The translations under genes and the position numbers were made by a program. Under the pieces are notes generated by a model. That model worked only from the letters and a program-made list of their open reading frames with translations. It was not told where the DNA came from and made no database searches. A stretch of DNA of 64,000 bases from Knoellia sinensis KCTC 19936 (GTDB lineage Bacteria > Actinomycetota > Actinomycetes > Actinomycetales > Dermatophilaceae), in NCBI RefSeq assembly GCF_000768705.1, contig NZ_AVPJ01000001.1, forward strand, positions 523,794 to 587,793, in the 5' to 3' direction. This document shows, one piece after another, positions 18,244 to 27,732 of the stretch. Each line of letters begins with the position of its first letter. Within the stretch, counting starts at the first letter, position 1.

Positions 18244-19528
18244 CTGGACTTCCCCCGCTGCTGACAGGCCCATCGACGCCACCGTCGCCCTCCCCGGCAG
18301 CAAGTCCCTGACCAACCGGTTCCTCGTCCTCGCGGCGCGAGCGGGTGGGGTCTCGCGACTTCGCGCTCCCCTGCGTTCGCGGGACACGCTGCTCATGGCA
18401 GAAGCCCTGCGCCGCTTGGGTGCCCACGTCGAAGACGTCGACGGCGACGACTGGCTGGTGACCCCGGGTGAGATCTCCGGAGAGGCCTCGATCGACTGCG
18501 GCCTCGCCGGCACGGTCATGAGGTTCGTGCCACCGCTGGCGGCCATGGCCCGTGGCGCCGTCCACTTCGACGGCGACCCACATGCTCGCACCCGACCGAT
18601 GGGGCCCGCGCTGGCCGCGCTGCGGACCCTCGGCGTCGACATCGACGACGACGGTCGGGGAGCCCTGCCGTTCACAATCCGCGGCACCGGGCGCGTGCGC
18701 GGCGGCTCCGTGACCATCGACGCGTCCGCGTCATCGCAGTTCATCTCGGCTCTCCTGCTCTCGGGAGCCCACTACGACGACGGTGTGACGATCCACCACG
18801 ACGGCAAGCCCGTTCCCAGCCAGCCCCACATCGAGATGACCGTCGAAGCCCTCCGCGACGCCGGAGCGGACGTCGACGACTCCGACGCCAACACCTGGCG
18901 CGTCGAGCCAGGCCCACTCAACCCTCTCGACGTCCAGGTCGAGCCCGACCTCTCCAACGCGGCGCCCTTCCTTGCGGCCGCTCTCGTCACCAAGGGTCGG
19001 GTGACCGTGCCCGGGTGGCCGCAGCACACGACACAGGCCGGCGACGACATCCGCGACGTCCTGGACGAGATGGGTGCCGACGTCCACCTGGCACGCGACG
19101 GGCTGACCGTGAGCGCGCCGGACGGGTTCAGTGGGGTGGACCTCGACCTCCACGATGCGAGCGAACTGACCCCCGTCGTCGCCGCGCTGGCCGCGCTGGC
19201 GGAGGGACCGACCATCATCCGCGGCGTGGCCCACATCCGTGGTCACGAAACGGATCGGCTTGCCGCACTGGCTCAAGAGTTGGGAGCGCTGGGCGCGGAC
19301 GTCACCGAGACCGAGGACGGCCTGCACATCATCCCCCGGCCCCTCTCCCCCACGGTGTTCCACACCTACGCCGACCACCGGATGGTCATGGCCGGTGCCC
19401 TCATCGGTCTGGCCGTCCCCGGCGTGGTCATCGAGGATCCCGGGACGGTCGCCAAGACCCTCCCGACGTTCACTCGGCTGTGGGCAGACATGCTCGGTGA
19501 ACGAGCCGCCGAAGGACGCTCCGCCTGA
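18230..19528 (+). CDS. aroA: 3-phosphoshikimate 1-carboxyvinyltransferase (EPSP synthase)
   Basis: A 432-residue enzyme of the shikimate pathway, joining phosphoenolpyruvate to shikimate-3-phosphate. The PEP-binding [10 protein letters not shown] is near residue 22, the second family motif GLAGTVMRF near residue 90, and [19 protein letters not shown] near 378. The start overlaps the DoxX gene; no closer alternative leaves the N-terminus intact. It ends in an ATGA-type junction with rsgA, so doxX, aroA and rsgA form a tight operon. The pairing of aroA with rsgA is conserved in actinobacteria, including mycobacteria. Confidence 0.96.
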   Translation: MLSADWTSPAADRPIDATVALPGSKSLTNRFLVLAARAGGVSRLRAPLRSRDTLLMAEALRRLGAHVEDVDGDDWLVTPGEISGEASIDCGLAGTVMRFVPPLAAMARGAVHFDGDPHARTRPMGPALAALRTLGVDIDDDGRGALPFTIRGTGRVRGGSVTIDASASSQFISALLLSGAHYDDGVTIHHDGKPVPSQPHIEMTVEALRDAGADVDDSDANTWRVEPGPLNPLDVQVEPDLSNAAPFLAAALVTKGRVTVPGWPQHTTQAGDDIRDVLDEMGADVHLARDGLTVSAPDGFSGVDLDLHDASELTPVVAALAALAEGPTIIRGVAHIRGHETDRLAALAQELGALGADVTETEDGLHIIPRPLSPTVFHTYADHRMVMAGALIGLAVPGVVIEDPGTVAKTLPTFTRLWADMLGERAAEGRSA

Positions 19529-20559
19529 TGGCGCGATCCGCGAGCGACTACGACGAGTCCGACGTTCGGATTCGGCCCAACAAGCGGGGAAGTCGTCCGC
19601 GCTCCAAGGACCGCCCCGCGCACCTCGACGCCGTCCCGGCGATGGTCACCGGAGTCGATCGCGGTCGCTACACCGTAATCGTCGGGCTCGGGACCGACAA
19701 CGAGCGCGTGGTGCTCGCGATGCGCGCTCGTGAACTGGGCCGCAAGGGCATCGTCGTCGGCGACGACGTGGCGCTCGTGGGCGACGTCACCGGCAGCCCC
19801 GACGCTCTGGCGCGCATCGTGCGAGTCGAGACCCGCAGAACCCTGCTGCGCCGCACGGCCGACGACACCGACCCCGTCGAGCGGGTCATTGTCGCCAACG
19901 CCGACCAGCTCGTCGTTGTCTCGGCCCTGGCCAACCCCGAACCCAGGCCGCGACTCATCGATCGCTGCCTCGTCGCGGCCTACGACGCCGGCATGGATCC
20001 GCTGCTCGCCCTGACCAAGGCCGACCTCGCCGACCCGGCTCCGTTTCTCGAGAACTACGCGCCGCTCGAAGTACCGGCGGTCATCACGGCCACCACCGAC
20101 GCCGATGGCACCGACGGCCTCGATGCTGTGCGGGACGCCCTGCACGGGCGCGTGAGTGTCCTTGTGGGCCACTCGGGCGTCGGCAAATCCACCCTGGTCA
20201 ACGCGCTCGTTCCGGGCGCCTACCGCGCGACGGGTGTCGTCAACGACGTCACCGGGCGAGGACGGCACACGAGCACGTCAGCCGTCGCCCTCCGGCTCCC
20301 GGACGGCGACGGGTGGGTCATCGACACCCCGGGCATCCGCTCGTTCGGGCTCGCCCATGTCGACCCGGAGCGCATCATCACGCACTTCCCCGACCTCGAA
20401 GCGGGCACAGACGAGTGCCCGCGCGGCTGCTCCCACGACGAGGAGGAGTGCGCGCTCGACACCTGGGTGGCCGAGGGGCACGCCGGCCCCGCCGGGACGT
20501 CCCGACTCGAGTCACTGCGTCGCCTGCTGCGCACCCGCCACACCCAGTCCGGAGACTGA
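19528..20559 (+). CDS. rsgA: Ribosome small-subunit-dependent GTPase A
   Basis: A 343-residue circularly permuted GTPase assisting late 30S assembly. After an OB-fold region come the motifs in the permuted order G4 (LTKADL near residue 165), G1 (GHSGVGKSTLVNALVPG near 213) and G3 (DTPGIRSFG near 266), then the zinc finger CPRGCSHDEEECAL near 300. Start ATG at 19528 overlaps the aroA stop. The N-terminal 35 residues are charged and variable. A 15-bp hairpin closes the operon. Confidence 0.96.
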   Translation: MARSASDYDESDVRIRPNKRGSRPRSKDRPAHLDAVPAMVTGVDRGRYTVIVGLGTDNERVVLAMRARELGRKGIVVGDDVALVGDVTGSPDALARIVRVETRRTLLRRTADDTDPVERVIVANADQLVVVSALANPEPRPRLIDRCLVAAYDAGMDPLLALTKADLADPAPFLENYAPLEVPAVITATTDADGTDGLDAVRDALHGRVSVLVGHSGVGKSTLVNALVPGAYRATGVVNDVTGRGRHTSTSAVALRLPDGDGWVIDTPGIRSFGLAHVDPERIITHFPDLEAGTDECPRGCSHDEEECALDTWVAEGHAGPAGTSRLESLRRLLRTRHTQSGD

Positions 20560-20615
20560 TCCCAGCTCACGGGTTCCCTTGGGGCACAACCCTTTTGCTC
20601 CCCCTGACGAAACGC

Positions 20616-20651
20616 TGAGGGTCCGGAGGGGATGTTCCCTCCGGACCCTCA
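20616..20651. terminator. Bidirectional hairpin between rsgA and the opp operon
   Basis: Arms TGAGGGTCCGGAGGG (20616-20630) and CCCTCCGGACCCTCA (20637-20651) with a 6-nt loop. It lies tail-to-tail between two converging operons. Confidence 0.85.
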
Positions 20652-20684
20652 ATCATCTCCCCGCGAGGGAGCTGGGACCCAGCG

Positions 20685-21911
20685 TCAGACGCGCGGACCG
20701 CGCTTCTCGAGCGGTTCGTCGTCAACCGGACCGTGCGTGTTGCTCGGCCGGTCCAGCGGACCTTCGGTCTCGTCCACCGACTGCGAGCGATCCGCCGTCG
20801 CGAAGGCATCGGCCGGCATGAGGCCGCTGTCGTCGGCGAAGTCGTCGAAGTCGACGACCTCAGTGGTTGCGAACCGAGAGTCGTGCTCCACGTCGGTGAC
20901 GTCCGTCGTCTCGACGATGACACGCGGCTCGGCGAAGAGGCAGGCCGAACGGTGCTCTGCCACCCCGTCGGGTCGTGCGATCAGCTCCGGGTCGTCCACC
21001 TTGCAGCGGTCCTGCGCCTTGAAGCAGCGCGTGTGGAAACGGCAGCCCGACGGCGGGTTCGCCGGGGACGGCACGTCACCGGTGAGGACGATCTGCTCAC
21101 GCTTGCCGCGCATGGTCGGGTCCGGGACCGGAACCGCCGAAAGCAGGGCCTGCGTGTAGGGGTGGGTCGGACGCTGGTAGATCTCTTCCTCGGTGCCGAG
21201 CTCCACCATGCGCCCGAGGTACATGACACCGACGCGGTCGGAGATGTGCCGGACGACGGAGAGGTCGTGCGCGATGAAGATGTAGGACAGACCGAGCTCG
21301 TCCTGCAGCTTCTCCATGAGGTTGATGACCTGGGCCTGCACCGACACGTCGAGCGCGGAAACCGGCTCGTCGCAGATGAGGACCTTGGGCCGCAGCGCGA
21401 TACCCCGGGCGATGCCGATGCGCTGACGCTGACCACCCGAGAACTGGTGGGGATAGCGGTTGATGTGCTCCGGGTTGAGCCCGACCATCTCGAGGAGTTC
21501 CTGAACGGCCTTCTTGCGCCCACCCTTGGGCACGACGTCCGGGTGGATCTCGAACGGCTCAGCGATGATGTCGCCGACCGTCTTGCGAGGGTTGAGCGAC
21601 GTGTAGGGGTCCTGGAACACGATCTGGATGTCACGGCGAAGCTTGCGCATCGTCGAGCCGCTCTGCGAGAACATGTCGACACCGTCGAAGTTCACGGTGC
21701 CCGACGTCGGCTCCTCGAGACGCATGAGGACGCGACCGAGCGTGGACTTGCCACAACCGGACTCACCCACGATGCCGAGGGTCTCACCACGGTTCAGTTC
21801 GAACGAGACGCCGTCGACGGCCCTGACGTGACCGACGGTGCGACGCAGCACACCACCCTTGATCGGGTAGTGCTTGAACAGGTCGTCAGCCTTGAGGATG
21901 ACGTCAGCCAT
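20685..21911 (-). CDS. oppF: Oligopeptide ABC transporter ATPase, OppF type
   Basis: A 408-residue ATPase of the peptide/nickel importer family. Start ATG at 21911 ([20 protein letters not shown]); Walker [10 protein letters not shown] near residue 50, signature [14 protein letters not shown] near 165, Walker [13 protein letters not shown] near 185. The typical oligopeptide-transporter tail with three or four Cys, [15 protein letters not shown] near 300, may hold an iron-sulfur cluster as reported for related DppD/OppD proteins. About 70 extra acidic residues follow at the C-terminus, unusual for OppF and probably disordered. It overlaps oppD by 8 bp. Confidence 0.92.
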   Translation of the reverse strand: MADVILKADDLFKHYPIKGGVLRRTVGHVRAVDGVSFELNRGETLGIVGESGCGKSTLGRVLMRLEEPTSGTVNFDGVDMFSQSGSTMRKLRRDIQIVFQDPYTSLNPRKTVGDIIAEPFEIHPDVVPKGGRKKAVQELLEMVGLNPEHINRYPHQFSGGQRQRIGIARGIALRPKVLICDEPVSALDVSVQAQVINLMEKLQDELGLSYIFIAHDLSVVRHISDRVGVMYLGRMVELGTEEEIYQRPTHPYTQALLSAVPVPDPTMRGKREQIVLTGDVPSPANPPSGCRFHTRCFKAQDRCKVDDPELIARPDGVAEHRSACLFAEPRVIVETTDVTDVEHDSRFATTEVVDFDDFADDSGLMPADAFATADRSQSVDETEGPLDRPSNTHGPVDDEPLEKRGPRV

Positions 21912-22935
21912 TGAGGACCTCCTCGGCGAAGTGGCAGGCGGACTTCTGCTGACCGACGTCCCGCAGGGCGGGGACGTCAGTGCGGCAGACGTCCTGAGCC
22001 ATGCGGCAACGCGGGTTGAACGCACAGCCGGCGGGGATGCGGGTGAGGTTCGGCGGAAGGCCACCGATGGCCGCCAACGTCTGGCCCTTCTGGTCCAGGC
22101 GCGGGATCGACTCGAGGAGACCCCGCGTGTACGGGTGCGCGGGGCGCGCGTACAGGTCGTCGATCCCAGCCTTGGCGACGATCCGGCCGGCGTACATCAC
22201 GGCGGCGCGGTCAGCAACGTCAGCAACGACGCCCAGGTCGTGCGTGATGAGGATGAGCCCCATCTGACGCTCCTCCTGGAGCTCGGCCAGAAGGGCCATG
22301 ATCTGCGCCTGGACAGTGACGTCTAGAGCGGTCGTCGGCTCGTCGGCAATGAGGACCGCCGGGTCGAGCGCGATGGCCATCGCGATCATGATGCGCTGGC
22401 GCATGCCACCCGAGAACTGGTGCGGGTACTGCTTGACCCGCTCCTTGGCTGCCGGGATGGCGACCCTCTCCATGAGTCGGACAGCCTGGGCGTAGGCATC
22501 GGACTTGTTCATGCCCCGGTGCTGCCGGAACATCTCGCCGATCTGCCACCCGACCGGGAAGGTGGGGTTCAGCGAGCTCAGCGCGTCCTGGAAGATCATC
22601 GAGATCTCCGGTCCACGCATCTTGCGGCGCTGCTCCTCGGGCATGGTGAGGAGGTCCTGACCGCAGTAGCGGATGGCGCCCGACGGGATCACGGCCGGCG
22701 GCATGTCAAGAATGCCCATGACCGCCTGCGCGGTCACCGACTTGCCTGACCCGGACTCCCCGAGGATCGCGAGCGTCTCGCCCTGGTGAAGGTCGAAGGA
22801 CACGCCGTTGATCGCCTTGGCGACGCCCTCTTGGGTGTGGAACTCGACGTGGAGATCGTCCACTTCGAGCAGGCGGCCGTCGGCGTCGGGCTTGTAGTCC
22901 GACACCGGTGCCGAGGATGTGGTGGTGGTGGTCAC
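21904..22935 (-). CDS. oppD: Oligopeptide ABC transporter ATPase, OppD type
   Basis: A 343-residue ATPase. The GTG at 22935 follows an AGGAGAGG ribosome site; the frame further upstream overlaps oppC and is not family-like. Walker A GESGSGKSVTAQAVMG is near residue 58, the signature FSGGMRQRIMIAMA near 170, and Walker B VLIADEPTTALD near 190. The C-terminal Cys motif CAFNPRCRMAQDVCR near residue 305 is characteristic of OppD/DppD. With OppF it makes the heterodimeric motor of the importer. Confidence 0.93.
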   Translation of the reverse strand: MTTTTTSSAPVSDYKPDADGRLLEVDDLHVEFHTQEGVAKAINGVSFDLHQGETLAILGESGSGKSVTAQAVMGILDMPPAVIPSGAIRYCGQDLLTMPEEQRRKMRGPEISMIFQDALSSLNPTFPVGWQIGEMFRQHRGMNKSDAYAQAVRLMERVAIPAAKERVKQYPHQFSGGMRQRIMIAMAIALDPAVLIADEPTTALDVTVQAQIMALLAELQEERQMGLILITHDLGVVADVADRAAVMYAGRIVAKAGIDDLYARPAHPYTRGLLESIPRLDQKGQTLAAIGGLPPNLTRIPAGCAFNPRCRMAQDVCRTDVPALRDVGQQKSACHFAEEVLNG

Positions 22936-22951
22936 TGGTTGCCTCTCCTGC

Positions 22952-23875
22952 TCATCGGGACTTCGGGTCGAAGGCGTCACGCACGGCATCGCCGAGCAGG
23001 ATGAACGCCAGCACCGCGAGGCTGAGGAACAGACTCGGGAAGAGAAGGATGTGGGGGTAGGTCCGGATGGCGTTCAGCGCGTCGCTGATGGCCACGCCCC
23101 ACGAGATCGCCGGCGGCGTGAGCCCGATGCCGAGGAACGACAGGGTCGCTTCCACCACGATGAAGACACCGAGGTTGATCGTCGCCACGACGATCGCGGG
23201 TGCGAGCGCGTTGGGCAGGATGTGCGACCGGATGATCCGCCACGGACTCGCTCCGAGAGCGCGAGCGGCGAGCACGTATTCGTTGGGCTTGACCTGGAGC
23301 ACACTCGAGCGCATCAGGCGCGCGATCGTGGGCCAGCCGAACACCGTCAGGACGAGCACGACTTTTCCGACCACGACGAAGTAGTTCGAGTTCGCCCCGT
23401 TGGGGAAGCTCGCCATGAAGAGAATGCCGCCGAGGATCAACGGGATGGCATAGAAGATGTCAGTGATGCGCGACAGAAGCGCGTCCAGCCAACCGCCGTA
23501 GAAGCCCGCGAGAACTCCGAGGACTCCGCCCAGGAGGAGGGTCGTGAGCGAGGCCAGGATGCCCACGATGATGGAGGCCCGAGCGCCATAGATCGTCCGG
23601 GCGTAGATGTCGTAGCCCTGGGTGTCGGTCCCGAACCAGTGCTCCGCACTGGGCGTGGCGCGGACATTGTTGATGTCGCCGAATCCCGGGTCCTTGCTGG
23701 TGAAGAGGGACGGCCAGATCGCCATGAGAACGAAGACGCCGATGAGGGCGACGGAGATCCAGAACATCTTGTTCTTCTTCAGGGACCGCCACGCGTCCTG
23801 AGTCAGGGAGCGGGCCTCGCCGACGTCGTCGCCGGCAGCCCCGGGTGCAACCGTGGCGGCAATGGTGTCAGTCAT
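22952..23875 (-). CDS. oppC: Oligopeptide ABC transporter permease, OppC type
   Basis: A 307-residue membrane protein. A cytoplasmic N-terminus of about 35 residues is followed by one transmembrane helix (FWISVALIGVFVLMA), a periplasmic-type loop, then five more helices. The EAA loop contacting the ATPase is visible as VLAARALGASPWRIIRSH near residue 210. Start ATG at 23875 overlaps the end of oppB by 8 bp. Confidence 0.93.
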   Translation of the reverse strand: MTDTIAATVAPGAAGDDVGEARSLTQDAWRSLKKNKMFWISVALIGVFVLMAIWPSLFTSKDPGFGDINNVRATPSAEHWFGTDTQGYDIYARTIYGARASIIVGILASLTTLLLGGVLGVLAGFYGGWLDALLSRITDIFYAIPLILGGILFMASFPNGANSNYFVVVGKVVLVLTVFGWPTIARLMRSSVLQVKPNEYVLAARALGASPWRIIRSHILPNALAPAIVVATINLGVFIVVEATLSFLGIGLTPPAISWGVAISDALNAIRTYPHILLFPSLFLSLAVLAFILLGDAVRDAFDPKSR

Positions 23876-24797
23876 GGCTGATCCTCGGGTCGAGCACGCC
23901 GTAGAGGAGGTCGACGAGCAGGTTGACGAGCAGGTACACGATCACGAGCACGGTCACCGTGGAGACGACGGCGACACCGTCACGCGAGTTGATACCTCGC
24001 CAGATGTAGCCACCCACTCCTTGGATGTTGAAGATGCGCTCGGTCACGATGGCACCGCCGAGGAGGCCACCGAAGTCGGCACCGATGAAGGTGACGACCG
24101 GAATCAGGGAGTTGCGGAGCGTGTGCACGCCCACTGCCCGGTTCTTCGTGAGGCCCTTGGCCTTCGCAGTCCGGACGTAGTCGGATCGCAGGTTCTCGAC
24201 GAGGTTCGTCCTCGTGAGGCGCGCGACGTAGGCGATGGACAGGGATCCGAGAACGAAGGCCGGGAGGATCAGGGAGGAGGTCGGTGCGTCGAGACTCGGC
24301 ACCGTGGCGGGGAAGATCCCCCACTTGATGCCGAAGAGGTACTGGAGGAACACCCCGATGACGAAGACCGGGATGGAGATCACGAACAGTGTGCTCACAG
24401 TGACGAGGTTGTCTATGAACCTGCCTTTTCGAACACCGGCGAGAACGCCCGCCAGAATGCCGATGACGGCCTCGAAGGCGATCGCCATGAGCGCCAGTCG
24501 ACCCGTGATCGTGTAGCGCTGCGCCAAGTCCTCCTTGACGGGAATGCCGTAGTAGTTCGTCCCCAGGTCACCCTGGACGAACTTGCCGAGGTACTTCCCG
24601 TACTGGACGACCAGTGGGTCGTTGAGGTTGTGCTCCTCGCGGAACTTCGCCACGTATTCCGCCGAACAGGGCCGCTCGCCACATTTGCCGACGGTCGGGT
24701 CTCCGGGCAGGGCGAAGACCATGGCGAAAATGATGAAGGTGGCTCCCAGAATCACTGGGATCATCTGCAACAGACGCCTGACGATGTACTTGCCCAT
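23868..24797 (-). CDS. oppB: Oligopeptide ABC transporter permease, OppB type
   Basis: A 309-residue membrane protein starting MGKYIVRRLLQMIPVILGAT, the standard OppB/DppB opening. About six helices; the EAA loop reads RTAKAKGLTKNRAVGVHTLR near residue 205. An extra Cys-containing extracellular stretch (GKCGERPCSAEY near residue 37-48) is present, perhaps a disulfide. It is the first gene after the 278-bp gap behind oppA, and that gap holds a partial terminator. Confidence 0.93.
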   Translation of the reverse strand: MGKYIVRRLLQMIPVILGATFIIFAMVFALPGDPTVGKCGERPCSAEYVAKFREEHNLNDPLVVQYGKYLGKFVQGDLGTNYYGIPVKEDLAQRYTITGRLALMAIAFEAVIGILAGVLAGVRKGRFIDNLVTVSTLFVISIPVFVIGVFLQYLFGIKWGIFPATVPSLDAPTSSLILPAFVLGSLSIAYVARLTRTNLVENLRSDYVRTAKAKGLTKNRAVGVHTLRNSLIPVVTFIGADFGGLLGGAIVTERIFNIQGVGGYIWRGINSRDGVAVVSTVTVLVIVYLLVNLLVDLLYGVLDPRISHD

Positions 24798-24999
24798 GTC
24801 ACCTCCTGGGTCAGGGTCGGCCCGGTCCGCGGTGGCGGAGGGGCGGACGTCGAGACGGCATCCGCTCGTCTCGTGAAGTCTGATATGGCCTCGTGAGCCG
24901 GCCAGAACTGCAACATACCCGACGACTGATGGGTGCGAGGCGGGCTACAGCTCTGGTGGGGCGAAGGCGCCCCTGGGTCCGGGAACAGGTCCCGGCATG

Positions 25000-25035
25000 C
25001 TGTCGGCCTGCCGGCGGGAGCCGACAGGCCGACAG
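25000..25035 (-). terminator. Imperfect hairpin between oppA and oppB
   Basis: CTGTCGGCCTGCCGGC (25000-25015) pairs with GCCGACAGGCCGACAG (25020-25035) with one G-T type mismatch. There is no T-run. It may act as a leaky terminator or RNA stabiliser that raises oppA expression over the membrane genes; the rest of the 24798-25075 gap shows no gene. Confidence 0.5.
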
Positions 25036-25075
25036 CCTGCTGAGTCGGGTCAGGTGCTCACCCGACGCGCTGGGG

Positions 25076-26728
25076 TCACTTCAGCGAGATACCCGCGTAG
25101 TCCGGCACACCGAACGGCGTGACCTTGACGTTGGTGACCTTGTCGGACCAACCGATGGTGGAGGTGTTGTACCAGAGCGGGATGGACGGCATGTCCTTGG
25201 CGAGGATCGCCTCGGCCTCCTGGTACAGCTTGTTCGACTCGGCAGCGTCGGTCGCCGCAGCGGCCTCGGCGAGCTTGGCGTCGAACGCCGGGTTGTTGTA
25301 GTCACCGTCGTTGGACGAGGCGCCCTTGCCGTAGATCGGCGTGAGGAAGTTCTCGATCGACGGGTAGTCCATCTGCCAACCGGTGCGGAACAGGCCCTTC
25401 ATCTTGCGGTCCTGGATCTGCGAGCGGAAGGTGGAGAAGTCGACCACGGGGGTGGCGACACAGTCGACACCGAGAGCCTGCTTGATGCTGTTGCAGGTGG
25501 CCTCGGTCCACTCCTTGTGCGAGGAGTCGGCGTTGTAGGACAACGTGATCTTGCCGCCCTTGAAGCCGCCGGCTGCGTCGAGAGCAGCCTTCGCCTTGGC
25601 CGGGTCGTAGACACAGGCCTCGCCGCACACGTCGGCCTTGTAGCCGTCGACGACCGGGGAGACCCAGCCAGTCGCGGCCTCGCGGCTGCCGTTGAAGATG
25701 GCCTTGATGATGGCCTCACGGTTGATGGCCATGGAGATGGCCTTGCGGATCTCCGGACCGTAGTTCGGGTCAACCGAGGTGGGAGCAGCCGTGATCGTCT
25801 GGATGACACCCTCGGCCTGCTGGTTGTTGCGGTCCGGCAGGTCGGTCTTGTACTTGTCGTCGATCAGCGCGCTGGACGGGACCTCGTCGGTCACGTCGAG
25901 CTGGTTCGCCTGGACGTCGGCGTAGGCCGCGTTGGCGTCCTGGTAGATCTTGAACGTGATGTTGTCGACGTTGCCGGCCTTGTCGCCGCTGTAGTCGGCG
26001 AACTTGGAGAGCTTGATCTCGGCGTTCTTGGTCCACGCGTCGACCTTGTAGGGGCCTGCGCCGACCGGCTTGTCACCGAAGGTCTTCGGGTCAGCGAAGA
26101 AGGCGTCGGGCTGCGGCGAGAAGGCCGTGTAGCCGAGGCGGACCCGGAGGTTGGAGACCTTGGCGGTCGTCTTGATCGTGAACGTCGTGTCGTCGACGAC
26201 CTTGAGGCCGGACATGGCCTTCGCCTTGGGCTCGGGAGCCTTCTGCGGGCCGTCCTCGCCGTCCGGGTCGGTGGACTGCAGGTCGCCGTAGCCCTCGATG
26301 GGCTCGAAGAAGTAGGAGCCGTACTGGGCGTTGGGGCCGTACGCGGTGTAGTTCCACGCGTCGACGAAGTTCTTGGCCTTGACGACGGTGCCGTCGTGGA
26401 ACTTGTAGTCGGCCTTGAGCTTCACCGTGAAGTTCTGGTTGTCCGAGGTCTCGATCGACTCTGCGATGTCCATCTCGGGGGCGGCCGTGTCCACGTTGTA
26501 CTTGACGAGCTTGGCCGTCACGACGTCGAGCACGTTGCCACCGCAGGTCTCGGACGTGTTGCCCGCGACCAGGGGGTTCTCGGGGTTGCAGCCGCGGACG
26601 GTGATGGAGCCGCCAGCCTTGGCGGCCGGGGTGTCAGTGCCCTCGTCGCTGCTGCCGCCACAGCCTGCGAGAAGCAGGGCTGCCGCCGAAATACCGGCAA
26701 CGGCCACCGTGCGAGTGGTTCCTCGCAT
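25076..26728 (-). CDS. oppA: Oligopeptide ABC transporter substrate-binding lipoprotein
   Basis: A 550-residue family 5 solute-binding protein. ATG at 26728 has GGAGGA upstream. The N-terminal signal ends in the lipobox LLLAGC near residue 22, so it is anchored to the outer face of the membrane by a lipidated Cys, followed by a Gly/Ser-rich linker. Domain features of family 5: AESIETSDNQNFTVKLK, YKFHDGTVVKAKNFVDAWNY, and VRKA-like segment IRKAISMAINREAI near 325. It is the first gene of the opp operon. The bound ligand (peptide, nickel, sugar) is not certain. Confidence 0.93.
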   Translation of the reverse strand: MRGTTRTVAVAGISAAALLLAGCGGSSDEGTDTPAAKAGGSITVRGCNPENPLVAGNTSETCGGNVLDVVTAKLVKYNVDTAAPEMDIAESIETSDNQNFTVKLKADYKFHDGTVVKAKNFVDAWNYTAYGPNAQYGSYFFEPIEGYGDLQSTDPDGEDGPQKAPEPKAKAMSGLKVVDDTTFTIKTTAKVSNLRVRLGYTAFSPQPDAFFADPKTFGDKPVGAGPYKVDAWTKNAEIKLSKFADYSGDKAGNVDNITFKIYQDANAAYADVQANQLDVTDEVPSSALIDDKYKTDLPDRNNQQAEGVIQTITAAPTSVDPNYGPEIRKAISMAINREAIIKAIFNGSREAATGWVSPVVDGYKADVCGEACVYDPAKAKAALDAAGGFKGGKITLSYNADSSHKEWTEATCNSIKQALGVDCVATPVVDFSTFRSQIQDRKMKGLFRTGWQMDYPSIENFLTPIYGKGASSNDGDYNNPAFDAKLAEAAAATDAAESNKLYQEAEAILAKDMPSIPLWYNTSTIGWSDKVTNVKVTPFGVPDYAGISLK

Positions 26729-26916
26729 GGATGTCCTCCTACATGTCGATCCGTCCCAGGGAAACTGAGCGGACATCAAGTGAGAGCCAGACCCGGTCGG
26801 GTGGCCCCCGCGTGCCCATGGGAAGGCACGCGGTCCCCATGAAAGACCACAACTGCGACTCGCGCGAGATGCGTGACCCACCCGAGACCCGATTGTGACC
26901 CTTCCGAGGGGCTACG

Positions 26917-27708
26917 GTGACGGACGTGCCGACCTACGACGACGACCTGCGACTTGCCCACGTTCTCGCCGACGCCGTCGAGAGACTGACGGTTTCTCGC
27001 TTCCGCGCCGAGGATCTCGAGGTGGAGACCAAGCCGGATCTCACGCTGGTCAGCGACGCCGACAAGGCGGCCGAGGAGCTCGTGCGGAGCCAGCTCAAGC
27101 GGACCCGGCCACGCGACGCAGTGATCGGCGAGGAGATGGAACCGACCGGTCACGGGCCACGCCAGTGGGTCATCGACCCGATCGACGGCACCCACAACTT
27201 CGTCCGTGGTGTCCCCGTATGGGGCACCCTGATCGGCCTCATCGATGCAGGTCAGCCGGTTCTGGGCCTCGTGGCAGCACCCGCTCTCAACCGGCGCTGG
27301 TGGGCGGCCCAGGGCAGTGGCGCCTGGGCCGGCCGCAGCCTCACCTCGGCCAAGCGCATCTCCGTCTCGAAGGTCACCAAGCTCGAGGACGCGTCGTTCT
27401 CCTACAGTTCGGCGACGTCGTGGGAGGCAGTGGGCCGGCAGGAGGCCGTGCTCGACCTCGCCAGGAGTTGCTGGCGCGAGCGCGCGTACGGCGACTTCTG
27501 GTCGTACATGCTCCTCGCCGAGGGCGCCGTCGACATTGCGGCCGAGCCCGAACTCAACCTCCACGACATGGTGGCGCTCGCGCCCATCGTCACCGAGGCG
27601 GGCGGCCGCTTCACGTCGCTGAAGGGCGAGGACGGCCCGTTCGGCGGCAACGCGGTCGCCACGAACGGCCTCCTCCACGACGAGGTGCTGGCCCGGATCG
27701 GCCTCTGA
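26917..27708 (+). CDS. hisN: Histidinol-phosphatase (inositol monophosphatase family)
   Basis: A 263-residue IMPase-family enzyme, the actinobacterial type of histidinol-phosphate phosphatase. Motifs: the metal-binding GEEMEPTG near residue 72, DPIDGTHNFVRGVP near 88 and WSYMLLAEGAVDIAAEPELN near 195, matching the HisN subgroup better than true inositol phosphatases or CysQ. The start is GTG at 26917; a second GTG at 26926 (MPTYDDDL) is equally good. It stands alone here, away from other his genes, as HisN often does. It shares a 188-bp promoter region with oppA. Confidence 0.88.
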   Translation: MTDVPTYDDDLRLAHVLADAVERLTVSRFRAEDLEVETKPDLTLVSDADKAAEELVRSQLKRTRPRDAVIGEEMEPTGHGPRQWVIDPIDGTHNFVRGVPVWGTLIGLIDAGQPVLGLVAAPALNRRWWAAQGSGAWAGRSLTSAKRISVSKVTKLEDASFSYSSATSWEAVGRQEAVLDLARSCWRERAYGDFWSYMLLAEGAVDIAAEPELNLHDMVALAPIVTEAGGRFTSLKGEDGPFGGNAVATNGLLHDEVLARIGL

Positions 27709-27732
27709 CGCGCCAGGCGTTCGGCGTGCGCG

